A DNA stretch of 48,358 nt from JBCBAP01 sp038532435 (GTDB taxonomy: Bacteria > Pseudomonadota > Alphaproteobacteria > Rhodobacterales > Rhodobacteraceae), in contig JBCBAP010000024.1 in the NCBI GenBank assembly GCA_038532435.1, positions 1 through 48,358 on the forward strand. The letters run 5' to 3'. Positions 6,996 through 15,610 of the stretch are shown here, in pieces; position 1 is the first letter of the stretch, and each line of letters starts with the position of its first letter. The translations under genes and the position numbers were made by a program. Below the pieces are notes generated by a model. It was not told the DNA's origin, searched no databases, and was given only the letters and a program-made list of their open reading frames with translations.

Positions 6996-7751
6996 ATGGC
7001 TGACAAGGACAGCTTTTTCATCGGGTGGGACCGTCCCCCGGAAGCCCTTCGCCCGTTTCTGTTCGCCGCTGCTGCAGGTGTTGTCGGGATCTTCATGCTC
7101 GTGGGCTACCTCGCTGCCGCGACCATGTCCGACCCGGGCGATGGCGCGTTCCGGTTCGACTGGGGGCGGCAGACCCTGACCGGCGTGATGCAGGCCAAAC
7201 CCTATCCCATGGTCCATGTCCTCGACAGCGCGCGGTTCGACACCGGCCACACGCTCCTGCTGTCCGGCGGTGGCAAGCGTGGTGTGCAGGGCCGGGCGGA
7301 GAGCCTCGACGGGGCGGTCGTGCAGATCTCGGGGGTTGCGCTCAAACGCGGTGATCTCGACATGATCCAACTGCGCGGCGGGCGCAACGGTCTTGCCGCC
7401 GCCGAGGGCGATGGCGCGGTGCCTGCCCCGGTGGACCTTGGCCGCTGGCGCCTCACCGGAGAGATCTGTGACGGCAAGTGTTATGCGGGCGCCATGCGAC
7501 CGGGAACCGGGCTCGCGCACAAAGCCTGCGCCAACCTCTGCCTGGTCGGCGGGGTGCCGCCCGTCTTCGTGATCACGGACACGGTCGATGGAGAGGAGTT
7601 CCTTGTGCTCACCTCCGAAGAGGGGGGCAACATCACCGATGCCATCCTCTCCCACACGGCCCTGCTGGTGGAGATAGAGGGGCGGGTGGAGCGGCACGGC
7701 GCGGTCCTGATCTTTCGCATCGATCCCGCGACGATACGGAGGGCGTCGTGA
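6996..7751 (+). CDS. Membrane-anchored cysteine-motif protein of the Rieske cluster
   Basis: The 251-residue protein has one membrane helix (about residues 26-50) after a short polar N-terminus and a soluble domain of about 200 residues, probably outside the membrane. The domain contains GEICDGKCYAGAMRPG followed by HKACANLCLVGGVPP, a C-X3-C plus C-X3-C pattern with a nearby His that looks like a metal or cluster site. I recall similar segments next to membrane redox proteins but cannot give a family name. The ATG at 6996 follows GGGAGGATC. Its stop overlaps the start of the next gene, which points to translational coupling. Confidence 0.78.
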   Translation: MADKDSFFIGWDRPPEALRPFLFAAAAGVVGIFMLVGYLAAATMSDPGDGAFRFDWGRQTLTGVMQAKPYPMVHVLDSARFDTGHTLLLSGGGKRGVQGRAESLDGAVVQISGVALKRGDLDMIQLRGGRNGLAAAEGDGAVPAPVDLGRWRLTGEICDGKCYAGAMRPGTGLAHKACANLCLVGGVPPVFVITDTVDGEEFLVLTSEEGGNITDAILSHTALLVEIEGRVERHGAVLIFRIDPATIRRAS

Positions 7752-7960
7752 GCTGGCAGCGGCTGATCGCGCTCGGCCTCACCGTCCTCGCCTGCGCGGG
7801 GATCTGGTACGCCTATGACAATATCACTGAGATCCGGCGCACCGGGTTCTGGGAGTTCCGGTTCCTTCTGCTGCTGTGCGGCGGCTTCGTGGCTCTGTCC
7901 GTTGTCGAGGTAATCGTGGCGCGGATCGACCGGTCGGGGGACGCGGGGGACGATCACTAA
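7748..7960 (+). CDS. 70-aa two-helix membrane protein, last gene of the Rieske cluster
   Basis: The GTG start at 7748 overlaps the stop codon of the preceding gene (GTGA), a typical coupling signal. The product has two hydrophobic helices (about residues 5-24 and 38-58) separated by a charged YDNITEIRRTGFWEFR segment, and a polar acidic tail. No family is recognised. It is probably a small subunit or assembly factor for the membrane part of the three-Rieske system. Confidence 0.7.
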   Translation: MSWQRLIALGLTVLACAGIWYAYDNITEIRRTGFWEFRFLLLLCGGFVALSVVEVIVARIDRSGDAGDDH

Positions 7961-7994
7961 GACGGGAGACTGAGCGCCATCCACCTCCAGAGCA

Positions 7995-8609
7995 TCAGCC
8001 GATTGGAAGGCCGACAGCCTCGAGCGCATGATGCAGGCCGTCGGAGGTCTCGAACCGGTGAACCTGCCATCCACGTGCGATTGCGGCGGCGCAATTGTCC
8101 TCCCGGTCATCGGTGAAGAAAAGGTCCTTGCCGCTCAGACCCGTGCCCCGTTCGACCGCCTCGTAGATCGCAGGCTCGGGCTTGATCACTCCCAGATGGG
8201 CGGAGATGAAGCGCGTGTCGAACTCGTTCAGGAACGGATAGGCCCGCTCCGCCAAGGCGAAGCTCTCGCGCCCGTAGTTCGACAGGGCGTGGCAGAGCAC
8301 CCCCGCCTTGCGCAGGGACCTGAGGATCTCGACGGAGTGCGGCAGGTCGGCCGCCGTCATGTCGATCCAGCGGTCCGCGAAGGCGTGGATCAGATCCGCG
8401 TCGTCGGGAAAGCGTGCGGTTTGCTCGGCCACCCGCACCTCCAGCGGCGCACCGCGGTCGATCTCGAGATTCATTTCCCAGAGACGGGTGCGCGCATAGA
8501 ACGCCTCGCGTGTGTCCGCATCAGGGATCAGCGGGCCGTAGAGGCGGTCCATGTCCCAGCTGTGAAGGACGTTGCCGATGTCGAAGATGACGGCCTTGGG
8601 GACGGGCAT
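7995..8609 (-). CDS. HAD-superfamily phosphatase (YihX-like)
   Basis: The 204-residue protein has the HAD motif I FDIGNVL (nucleophile Asp near residue 10), a SNYG motif II, a lysine in IKPEPAIYE (motif III) and TDDREDN (motif IV). The DIGNV form of motif I, where the usual second Asp is Asn, is seen in the YihX-type small phosphatases acting on sugar phosphates. It starts 4 bp after the stop of the upstream nitroreductase and is probably co-transcribed with it. The true substrate cannot be told from sequence. Confidence 0.87.
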   Translation of the reverse strand: MPVPKAVIFDIGNVLHSWDMDRLYGPLIPDADTREAFYARTRLWEMNLEIDRGAPLEVRVAEQTARFPDDADLIHAFADRWIDMTAADLPHSVEILRSLRKAGVLCHALSNYGRESFALAERAYPFLNEFDTRFISAHLGVIKPEPAIYEAVERGTGLSGKDLFFTDDREDNCAAAIARGWQVHRFETSDGLHHALEAVGLPIG

Positions 8610-8613
8610 GGTC

Positions 8614-9282
8614 TCACTCGCTCAGAATTTTGAGCCAATCTTCGACCGGCGCGCGCGCTGTTTCAAGCCCGTTTACCTCGGCGTTCGGATCCGGATGGCC
8701 GATAGCAAGGCCGCAGAAGAGCATCTGGCTGTCGGGCATGTCGATGAAGTCCGCCACGGCGCGGTGATGGACGACCCAGGCCTCCTGCGGGCAGGAGGCG
8801 AGACCATCCTCGACGATCAGCAGCATGAGCGTTGCAAGAAACCCGCCGAGATCCGTCCACTGGGCTGCACCCATGTCCCGTTCAACCGAGAGGAACAGGC
8901 CCGCGGGCGCGTCGAAGAACCGGTAGTTGCGGGCGAACCAGTCGAGCCGCTTCGCCTTGTCTTCCCGCGGAATGCCGAGGCGGGCATACATCGCCTCGCC
9001 CACGGCGAAGCGGCGACTGCGGTAGGGTTCGGCGAGCGGGGAGGGATAGACGGGGTATTCGGGGCTGTCGACACGGCCTGATGCGATACGCGCGGACATC
9101 ATCGCGCGAAAGCGCTCCATCCCGCCATCGGTCAGCAGGGTCACGTGCCAGGGCTGAAGGTTTCCGCCGGACGCTGCCCTACCGGCTCTCTCGATCAGTG
9201 GAGCGAGCCTTTCGGCGTCAACCCTGTCGTCGAGAAACGCGCGCACGGATTTCCGCCGCGCCACCGCTTCGCTCACCTGCAC
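8614..9282 (-). CDS. Nitroreductase-family FMN oxidoreductase
   Basis: The 222-residue protein starts with ARRKSVRAF and continues AGRAASGGNLQPWHV, the FMN-phosphate-binding arrangement of nitroreductases. Further down, LASCPQEAW and CGLAIGHPDP match the C-terminal part of the fold. Members reduce nitroaromatics, quinones or flavin-linked substrates with NAD(P)H. I chose the GTG at 9282, which follows GGGAGG with 8 nt spacing. The open frame extends far upstream without protein-like sequence. Confidence 0.87.
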   Translation of the reverse strand: MQVSEAVARRKSVRAFLDDRVDAERLAPLIERAGRAASGGNLQPWHVTLLTDGGMERFRAMMSARIASGRVDSPEYPVYPSPLAEPYRSRRFAVGEAMYARLGIPREDKAKRLDWFARNYRFFDAPAGLFLSVERDMGAAQWTDLGGFLATLMLLIVEDGLASCPQEAWVVHHRAVADFIDMPDSQMLFCGLAIGHPDPNAEVNGLETARAPVEDWLKILSE

Positions 9283-9378
9283 TGGATATCCCTCCCGATT
9301 GTGCCCCGCACATCTTGGCACAGGACAGGGCGCCGGGGCCATGCTATCGCGAGGAGCAAGAACAGTGGAGGAGACCGC

Positions 9379-10272
9379 ATGGACTGGCGCGCGATCGGGA
9401 TGGGCCTCGCCTTCGTCGTCATGTGGTCCTCCGCCTTCACCTCGGCGAAGATCGCGGTGGAGTACGCCCCCCCGTTTCTGATCCTCGCCGTCCGGTTCTT
9501 CGTCTCCGGAGGGATCGCGGTGGCCGTAGCCTGGGCGCTGGGCCAGCGGGCGGCATTGACCCGGATGCAGTGGGGCGCGGTGATCCTGTTCGGGCTGTGC
9601 CAGAACACGATCTACCTCGGTGCGAACTTCGTGGCGGTGCAATGGATCGATGTGTCGATTGCGGTGGTGATCGCGAGCCTGCTGCCCCTGCTTGTCGCCG
9701 GGTTCAGCGCGGCGTTTCTGGGCGAACGTCTCGCGCGGGTCGCCCTTCTGGGACTGGTCGCGGGGCTCATCGGCAGTCTGGTCATCATGGGCGACCGGAT
9801 CTCGGCGGGGGCGGACATTCGCGGCGTTGCGGTCTGCTTGGTCGGGGTGGTGGCCCTGATGATCGCGACCCTGCTGGTGCGGGGTGCAAGCACCGGGGGC
9901 AACGTCCTGATGATCGTCGGTTTGCAGATGCTGGTGGGCGCGGTGACACTCCTGCCCCTGTCGTTGGTTCTGGAGACGTGGGTCGTGGAGTGGACATGGC
10001 AGCTTGCCGCGGCCTTCACCTACACCACGCTGATCCCCGGGCTGACGGCGACGGTGACGTGGTTCCTGCTGGTCAAGCGGATCGGGCCGACCCGGGCGGC
10101 GACGTTCCACTTCCTCAACCCGTTCCTCGGCGTTGCGATTGCGGCGGTGGTGCTCGGCGAGGTGCTCAGCCTTCGCGACATCGCGGGCGTGGCCATCATC
10201 ATGGCGGGCATCCTGATGGTGCAGCTCAGCGCCGTGAAGGGGACTGAAGGCGCGCCTCAACCCTCCCGATAG
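9379..10272 (+). CDS. EamA/DMT-family transporter
   Basis: The 297-residue protein has ten predicted membrane helices in two repeated EamA halves; the typical WSSAFTSAK and LNPFLGVAIAAVVLGE strings mark the start of the first and the end of the second. DMT proteins of this type usually export amino acids or related metabolites. The ATG at 9379 follows GGAGGAG. Its 3' end overlaps the convergent deformylase gene by 16 bp. The substrate is not predictable. Confidence 0.9.
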   Translation: MDWRAIGMGLAFVVMWSSAFTSAKIAVEYAPPFLILAVRFFVSGGIAVAVAWALGQRAALTRMQWGAVILFGLCQNTIYLGANFVAVQWIDVSIAVVIASLLPLLVAGFSAAFLGERLARVALLGLVAGLIGSLVIMGDRISAGADIRGVAVCLVGVVALMIATLLVRGASTGGNVLMIVGLQMLVGAVTLLPLSLVLETWVVEWTWQLAAAFTYTTLIPGLTATVTWFLLVKRIGPTRAATFHFLNPFLGVAIAAVVLGEVLSLRDIAGVAIIMAGILMVQLSAVKGTEGAPQPSR

Positions 10273-10745
10273 TCGAGGATAAGCCGCCCCTCGAGATGGT
10301 CGAACTCATGCAGGAACGCCCGGGCGGCGAAACCTTCCAGCGTTCCTGAAACCGGTGTCCCATCCGGTTTCTGCCCACTGTAGCGCAGCCTGACCGGGCG
10401 TTTGACCGGGATCCTGCCATCCGGGGACATGGTGTCGGGCAGTGACAGGCATCCTTCGGCGCCCCACTCCTCCTCCTCCGCCATATCGAGGATCACCGGA
10501 TTGACGAGCGCGAGCACCGGCACGCCCGCGTGCCGCGGGGGGACCGATCCGTCCGCCTGACGCGGGTCGAGGAGGAAGGCGCGAACGCTTTCACCAACCT
10601 GCGGGGCCGCAATCCCGCAGCCCCCCATTGCCTGCCTTACCCGCGCCATGTCCGTGAACAGTTCCGCCAGCCACGCGTCAAACCGGGTGACCGGTGTTGC
10701 GACCTGGCGCAAGACCGGATCTGGATGGATGACGATACTGCGCAT
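10257..10745 (-). CDS. def: Peptide deformylase
   Basis: The 162-residue protein carries all three deformylase motifs: GCGIAAPQ (42-49), EGCLS (97-101, metal ligand C99) and HEFDH (146-150, ligands H146 and H150 with catalytic E147). It removes the formyl group from N-terminal methionine of new proteins. The ATG at 10745 starts the conserved RSIVIHPDPVLR segment, so longer upstream readings are rejected. Full motif conservation argues for an active enzyme. No fmt gene is next to it, so this may be a second copy in the genome. Confidence 0.93.
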   Translation of the reverse strand: MRSIVIHPDPVLRQVATPVTRFDAWLAELFTDMARVRQAMGGCGIAAPQVGESVRAFLLDPRQADGSVPPRHAGVPVLALVNPVILDMAEEEEWGAEGCLSLPDTMSPDGRIPVKRPVRLRYSGQKPDGTPVSGTLEGFAARAFLHEFDHLEGRLILDYREG

Positions 10746-11133
10746 GAGACCCCCAAACGGTTGCGGCGGAACCGAATTCCACCCCAGACCGACTCGATGT
10801 AAGCGGATACAAACCTCTCCTGCACGCGATGCCAAGGGCGGACAAGGTTCAAGATCCAATCGCAATCGCCCAATAATTAGACTCTACCTGCCTATCTGCC
10901 ACAAATCTACGCTGTTGATCGATCAACTGCCTGTGACGCGTTCAGGGTCCTTTACGCAGAAATTCGCCGCCCCCTAGGGTTTTGACGTCCGACACTCCCC
11001 CGTGTCGAACGACAGAGATGTGCGGCACCGCCGGATTGGACCCCGGCACCGGCTGCACCCGCGCAACGACAAAGCGGATGCCGGACCGACCCGCGAGGGC
11101 GCGGGACAGCGCCGCCCCCAAGAGGGACATGAC
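10746..11133. other. Intergenic region upstream of the urea transporter operon
   Basis: This 388-bp stretch has no supported gene. It holds a perfect 12-bp palindrome TTGATCGATCAA at 10915-10926 within an AT-rich patch, and a hairpin with arms CGACAC/GTGTCG at 10990-10995 and 11002-11007 that follows a TTGACG box. It should contain the promoter of urtA and regulatory sites, expected to respond to nitrogen. I could not see a convincing NtrC or sigma-54 site. Confidence 0.5.
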
Positions 11134-12411
11134 ATGAAGAAATCCTTGACCATCACCATGACGGCGCTGGCCGCCGCCGCGATCGCCGTTCCGGCCGCGG
11201 CGCAGGAGACCATCAAGGTCGGCATCCTGCATTCGCTGTCCGGCACCATGGCGATTTCCGAGACGACGCTGAAGGACACCATGCTCCTGCTCATCGAAGA
11301 GCAGAACGCGAAGGGCGGCGTGCTGGGCAAGCAGCTTGAGCCTGTCGTCGTCGACCCCGCCTCTGACTGGCCGCTCTTCGCCGAGAAGGCGCGCGAACTG
11401 CTGACCGTGCACGAGGTCGACGTGATCTTCGGCAACTGGACCTCCGTGAGCCGGAAATCCGTGCTGCCGGTGATCGAGGAACTGAACGGCCTCCTCTTCT
11501 ACCCGGTCCAGTATGAGGGCGAGGAAAGCTCCAAGAACGTGTTCTACACCGGTGCAGCGCCGAACCAGCAGGCCATCCCTGCGACGGACTACTACCTCGA
11601 CGAGCTTGAGGTGGAGAAGTTCGCCCTGCTCGGCACCGACTACGTCTACCCGCGGACAACCAACAAGATCCTCGAGCAGTACCTGAAGGACAAGGGCATC
11701 CCGGAGAGCGACATCTTCGTCAACTACACGCCCTTCGGCCACTCCGATTGGTCCAAGATCGTCGCTGACGTCGTTGCGCTCGGCGCGGATGGCAAGAAGG
11801 TCGGCGTGATCTCCACGATCAACGGCGATGCCAACATCGGCTTCTACAAGGAGCTTGCGGCAGCGGGCGTGTCCGCTGACGATATCCCAGTTGTCGCCTT
11901 CTCCGTCGGTGAGGAAGAGCTCTCCGGCCTCGACACGACCAACCTGGTCGGCCACCTCGCGGCATGGAACTACTTCCAGTCCGCTGAGTCCGACGCCAAC
12001 GACAGCTTCATCGAAGCCTGGAAGGCGAAGATGGGTGAGGAGCGTGTGACCAACGACCCGATGGAGGCCCACTATATCGGCTTCAACATGTGGGTGAATG
12101 CGGTCACCGATGCTGGGTCTACCGAGGTGGATGCGGTGCGTACCGCGATGTACGGCCAGGAGTTCCCGAACCTGACCGGCGGCACTGCCGTGATGCTCCC
12201 GAACCACCACCTGGCGAAGCCGGTGTTGATCGGAGAAATCCAGGAGGATGGCCAGTTCGACATCATCTCCCAGACCGCAGAGGTTCCGGGCGATGCGTGG
12301 ACCGACTTCCTGCCAGAATCTGCCGTGCTCAAGTCTGACTGGAAGGATCTCGGCTGCGGGATGTACAACACCGAGACCTCGACCTGCGTGCAGATCAAGT
12401 CGAACTACTAA
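11134..12411 (+). CDS. urtA: Urea ABC transporter substrate-binding protein
   Basis: The 425-residue precursor has a Sec signal peptide (MKKSLTITMTALAAAAIA to about residue 23, cleavage after AAAQ). It continues IKVGILHSLSGTMAISE, the start typical of UrtA. Strings such as GNWTSVSRKSVLPV and LFYPVQYEGEE are close to known urea-binding proteins. It captures urea in the periplasm for UrtBCDE. The ATG at 11134 follows AGAGGGAC. A stem-loop separates it from urtB, which usually allows extra expression of the binding protein. Confidence 0.95.
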   Translation: MKKSLTITMTALAAAAIAVPAAAQETIKVGILHSLSGTMAISETTLKDTMLLLIEEQNAKGGVLGKQLEPVVVDPASDWPLFAEKARELLTVHEVDVIFGNWTSVSRKSVLPVIEELNGLLFYPVQYEGEESSKNVFYTGAAPNQQAIPATDYYLDELEVEKFALLGTDYVYPRTTNKILEQYLKDKGIPESDIFVNYTPFGHSDWSKIVADVVALGADGKKVGVISTINGDANIGFYKELAAAGVSADDIPVVAFSVGEEELSGLDTTNLVGHLAAWNYFQSAESDANDSFIEAWKAKMGEERVTNDPMEAHYIGFNMWVNAVTDAGSTEVDAVRTAMYGQEFPNLTGGTAVMLPNHHLAKPVLIGEIQEDGQFDIISQTAEVPGDAWTDFLPESAVLKSDWKDLGCGMYNTETSTCVQIKSNY

Positions 12412-12420
12412 GATATCCAG

Positions 12421-12444
12421 CGGCCCCGGAAACTTTCGGGGCCG
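12421..12444 (+). terminator. Stem-loop between urtA and urtB
   Basis: Arms CGGCCCCG (12421-12428) and CGGGGCCG (12437-12444) form an 8-bp GC-rich stem, extended by A-T pairs in the loop. There is no U tract, so it is more likely an mRNA-stabilising or partial-termination element that raises urtA over urtB than a full terminator. Confidence 0.6.
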
Positions 12445-12495
12445 CCACTCAACAAACAGGCGGGTCAACCGTCGAGACCGGGGCCGGACATACCC

Positions 12496-14442
12496 ATGAT
12501 TGCAAGATTTCTCCTGCTGCTGTTGCTGACGTTCTGGGCAGGTCAGGCCACGTCGCAAACATTGCAGGACGTGCTGCAGGCTAACCAGTCTGCGGTCGAG
12601 AAAGCCTCCCGCAAGACCATCGATGACGTGCTCGGCGCCATCGCTGCGGCGGAGTTGCCGGAGGCACCCGTCTTCCTCGAACGCTGGCAGGCCAAAGAGG
12701 TCTGGATGCGGAAAGAGGACAAGCTCTTCTTCTACGTCAGCACCGAGGACAAGGAGACCTTCACGCTCACCGACATCTCCTCTGGAGAGGTGGTCGGCGA
12801 GGCAGGCAAGCGGGATCTGAGACAACTCAAGCCAAATTCCGGCGTGCGCTCCGTCATCGCCGTCTATTTGGTGCAGTTCCAGCTCAGCGATCCGGACATC
12901 AACCGACGACTGGCAGCGCTCGATGCCATCGAGCGGGATCCAGATGCGTCTCATCTGGGCGCGATCAGGGGGGCGATCGACAATGAAACGAACCCGATCC
13001 TCCGCCTCCGCAAGGAACGGCTCGAACGCCTTCTCACGGTCCGCTTCGGCGAGGATGAGGCAGACAGGGTCGCGGCCATCGAGAGCTTCTCCGATGATCT
13101 GAGCGTGGATGCCCGCGCGGCGCTGAACCCGCTGGTCACGACCCGTGTCGCCTACACGCCCGGTCTGCCGGAGGATGCCAACGTGGCCGGGACGGTCACG
13201 CCCGGCAGCGCCGAGCTTTCTGTCGACGCTGCCTATGCGTTGATGATCGATGCGGGCGTCGCCCTGCCTGTCCCGACGCCGGAAGAGCGCAAGGCCGCGC
13301 TTGTTGCCAACATCGCTGACGGGCAGGTCGGCGGCATCGCGGTCAGCGAGCTCGGGTCGCAGGAGGCGCGGGATCGCGCTTACGTGGCCCTCGTGGCTGC
13401 CGGGACCGTACCGGAGTGGAGCCCGGACACGGATCCGGCCGCGCTCGTCAGCGACGCATCCTTCTCGGCGGTCTACACCGAACCCTCCGCCGCGGTGACG
13501 ACAGCCGCCGAACAGGCACTTTCGAGCATCGGTTCGCGGGTTGCGGTCAACCGGGGCTTCGACCTCGCGCTCGACGCACTGTCGCTCGGGTCGATCTACT
13601 TTCTCGCGGCGATCGGCCTTGCCATCACATTCGGCGTAATGCGAGTGATCAACATGGCCCACGGCGAGTTCATCATGATGGGGGCCTACACGGGCTATGT
13701 CGTGCAGCTCTACATCTCGAACTACACCCTGTCGCTCGTCGTCGCGGTACCGCTTGCCTTCGCGGTGACCTTCGCCGCCGGCGTCGCGATGGAACGGTCG
13801 GTGATCCGTTGGCTCTACAACCGTCCGCTCGAAACCCTGCTCGCGACCTTCGGGATCTCCATCGCGCTTCAGCAACTGGCCAAGAACATCTTCGGCACAC
13901 AGGCGCGCCCGCTCACGGCACCGGGCTGGCTCGATGGCGCGTGGGTGATCAACGATGTGGTCTCGATCAGCTACATCCGCATCGCGATCTTCGTGCTCGC
14001 GCTCCTCTTCTTCGCGCTCCTCCTCTACATCCTCAACCGCACGCGGCTGGGGCTGGAGGTAAGGGCGGTGACGCAGAACCCCCGCATGGCGGCCTCCATG
14101 GGCATCAACCCGGACCGGATCAACATGCTGACCTTCGGCCTGGGCTCCGGCATCGCAGGTATTGCGGGAGTGGCCATCGGGCTCTACGCGAAAGTCACGT
14201 CCGAGCTCGGCACCGAGTACATCGTGCAGAGCTTCATGACCGTGGTCGTCGGTGGCGTGGGCAACATCTGGGGGACGCTTCTGGGCGCGAGCCTGATCGG
14301 ATCCCTGCAGAAGGGCATCGAGTTCCTGAACCCGTCGAACACGCTCGCCGCTCAGACCTACATGATCCTCTTCATCATCCTGTTCATCCAGTTCCGGCCA
14401 AGGGGCATCATCGCCCTCAAGGGCCGCGCGGCGGGGGACTGA
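12496..14442 (+). CDS. urtB: Urea ABC transporter permease UrtB
   Basis: The 648-residue protein has a signal-like N-terminus and about 330 soluble residues before the LivH-type permease region, which starts near residue 350 (LDALSLGSIYFLAAIGLAI). The long N-terminal domain distinguishes UrtB from ordinary branched-chain amino acid permeases. Permease hallmarks include NMAHGEFIMMGAYTGY, RAVTQNPRMAASMGIN and VVVGGVGNIWGT. It forms the membrane channel with UrtC. It lies 84 bp downstream of urtA. Confidence 0.95.
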   Translation: MIARFLLLLLLTFWAGQATSQTLQDVLQANQSAVEKASRKTIDDVLGAIAAAELPEAPVFLERWQAKEVWMRKEDKLFFYVSTEDKETFTLTDISSGEVVGEAGKRDLRQLKPNSGVRSVIAVYLVQFQLSDPDINRRLAALDAIERDPDASHLGAIRGAIDNETNPILRLRKERLERLLTVRFGEDEADRVAAIESFSDDLSVDARAALNPLVTTRVAYTPGLPEDANVAGTVTPGSAELSVDAAYALMIDAGVALPVPTPEERKAALVANIADGQVGGIAVSELGSQEARDRAYVALVAAGTVPEWSPDTDPAALVSDASFSAVYTEPSAAVTTAAEQALSSIGSRVAVNRGFDLALDALSLGSIYFLAAIGLAITFGVMRVINMAHGEFIMMGAYTGYVVQLYISNYTLSLVVAVPLAFAVTFAAGVAMERSVIRWLYNRPLETLLATFGISIALQQLAKNIFGTQARPLTAPGWLDGAWVINDVVSISYIRIAIFVLALLFFALLLYILNRTRLGLEVRAVTQNPRMAASMGINPDRINMLTFGLGSGIAGIAGVAIGLYAKVTSELGTEYIVQSFMTVVVGGVGNIWGTLLGASLIGSLQKGIEFLNPSNTLAAQTYMILFIILFIQFRPRGIIALKGRAAGD

Positions 14443-14446
14443 GCCC

Positions 14447-15610
14447 ATGCGGAAATCCTTCATCGCGCAGAACCCGACCGTCCTGGTCTTCATGCTGCTG
14501 CTCGCGCTCTTCACGCTCGGGGTTACGCTGCTCAGCGAGGCGACGGGGATCGGGTTCCTCTCCACCTCGTTCGTGAAGACGCTGGGAAAGACGCTCTGCC
14601 TCTGCCTCATCGCCATCGCGATGGATCTGGTGTGGGGCTATTGCGGGATCCTGAGCCTCGGGCACTTCGCCTTCTTCGGGCTTGGCGGCTACATGATCGG
14701 CATGTGGCTGATGTACGAGCGGACGAAGGATATCGTCGCAGGCTCGCTTGCCAACGCAGCGCTGCCGCCCACGCCTGACGAGGTAAGGGATGCCATCGGC
14801 ACCCAGATTTTCGGCGTCGTCGGCGGGGCGGAGATCCCGGCGATCTGGTACTTCGCCGACAGCCTCGCAGCCCAACTCGCGCTGGTCGTGCTGATCCCCG
14901 GCGTGCTTGCGCTGGTCTTCGGCTGGCTTGCCTTCCGCAGCCGGGTGACCGGGGTGTACCTCTCGATCCTCACGCAGGCGATGACGCTGGCGCTGTCGCT
15001 CTACCTCTTCCAGAACGACAGCGGACTGCGCGGAAACAACGGCCTGTCGGGACTGCAGAATCTTCCCGGGCTCACGGATGTGCCGCAGAGCGTTGTCTCC
15101 ATGTGGTTCTTCTGGGCGTCGGCGCTCGCGCTCGCGTTCGGCTACCTGCTTGCGGCCTGGGTCGTGTCGGGAAAGTTCGGTTCGGTCATCCGCGGCATCC
15201 GTGACGATGAGGCCAGGGTCCGCTTCCTCGGCTACAATGTGGAGGGCTACAAGCTCGTGATCTTCACGGGAACGGCGATCATCTCGGCCATCGCCGGCGC
15301 GCTCTACTATCCGCAGGCGGGCATCATCAATCCGGCGGAGATCGCGCCCATCGCCTCCATCTACCTCGCCGTGTGGGTTGCAATCGGCGGGCGCGGGCGG
15401 ATCTACGGGGCGGTCATCGGCGCGGCGTTCGTCTCCCTCCTATCGTCCTGGTTCACGGGTGGCGGGGCGCCCGATGTCCCGCTTGGCTTCTACACGGTCC
15501 AGTGGACGGACTGGTGGCTGGTCCTGCTTGGCCTGTCCTTCGTCGTCGTGACGCTGTTCGCTCCCCAGGGGATCGGTGGCCTCTTCGACAAACTGGTGAG
15601 GAAGTCATGA
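14447..15610 (+). CDS. urtC: Urea ABC transporter permease UrtC
   Basis: The 387-residue LivM-type permease has about nine membrane helices. It contains GYCGILSLGHFAFFGLGGY and the cytoplasmic loop RGIRDDEARVRFLGYN, which contacts the ATPases. It pairs with UrtB. The start lies 4 bp after the urtB stop, and its own stop overlaps the urtD start (ATGA), so the operon is translationally coupled. Confidence 0.95.
   Translation: MRKSFIAQNPTVLVFMLLLALFTLGVTLLSEATGIGFLSTSFVKTLGKTLCLCLIAIAMDLVWGYCGILSLGHFAFFGLGGYMIGMWLMYERTKDIVAGSLANAALPPTPDEVRDAIGTQIFGVVGGAEIPAIWYFADSLAAQLALVVLIPGVLALVFGWLAFRSRVTGVYLSILTQAMTLALSLYLFQNDSGLRGNNGLSGLQNLPGLTDVPQSVVSMWFFWASALALAFGYLLAAWVVSGKFGSVIRGIRDDEARVRFLGYNVEGYKLVIFTGTAIISAIAGALYYPQAGIINPAEIAPIASIYLAVWVAIGGRGRIYGAVIGAAFVSLLSSWFTGGGAPDVPLGFYTVQWTDWWLVLLGLSFVVVTLFAPQGIGGLFDKLVRKS

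Noticed and set aside
6926..7003. 25-codon ORF just after the ferric-reductase-Rieske stop
   Set aside because: It begins one base after the upstream stop codon but has no ribosome site of its own, and the 251-aa gene has its own good site at 6996.
10942..14616. 1224-codon open frame on the minus strand
   Set aside because: It covers urtA and urtB on the opposite strand and shows no protein motif; it is a codon-bias shadow.
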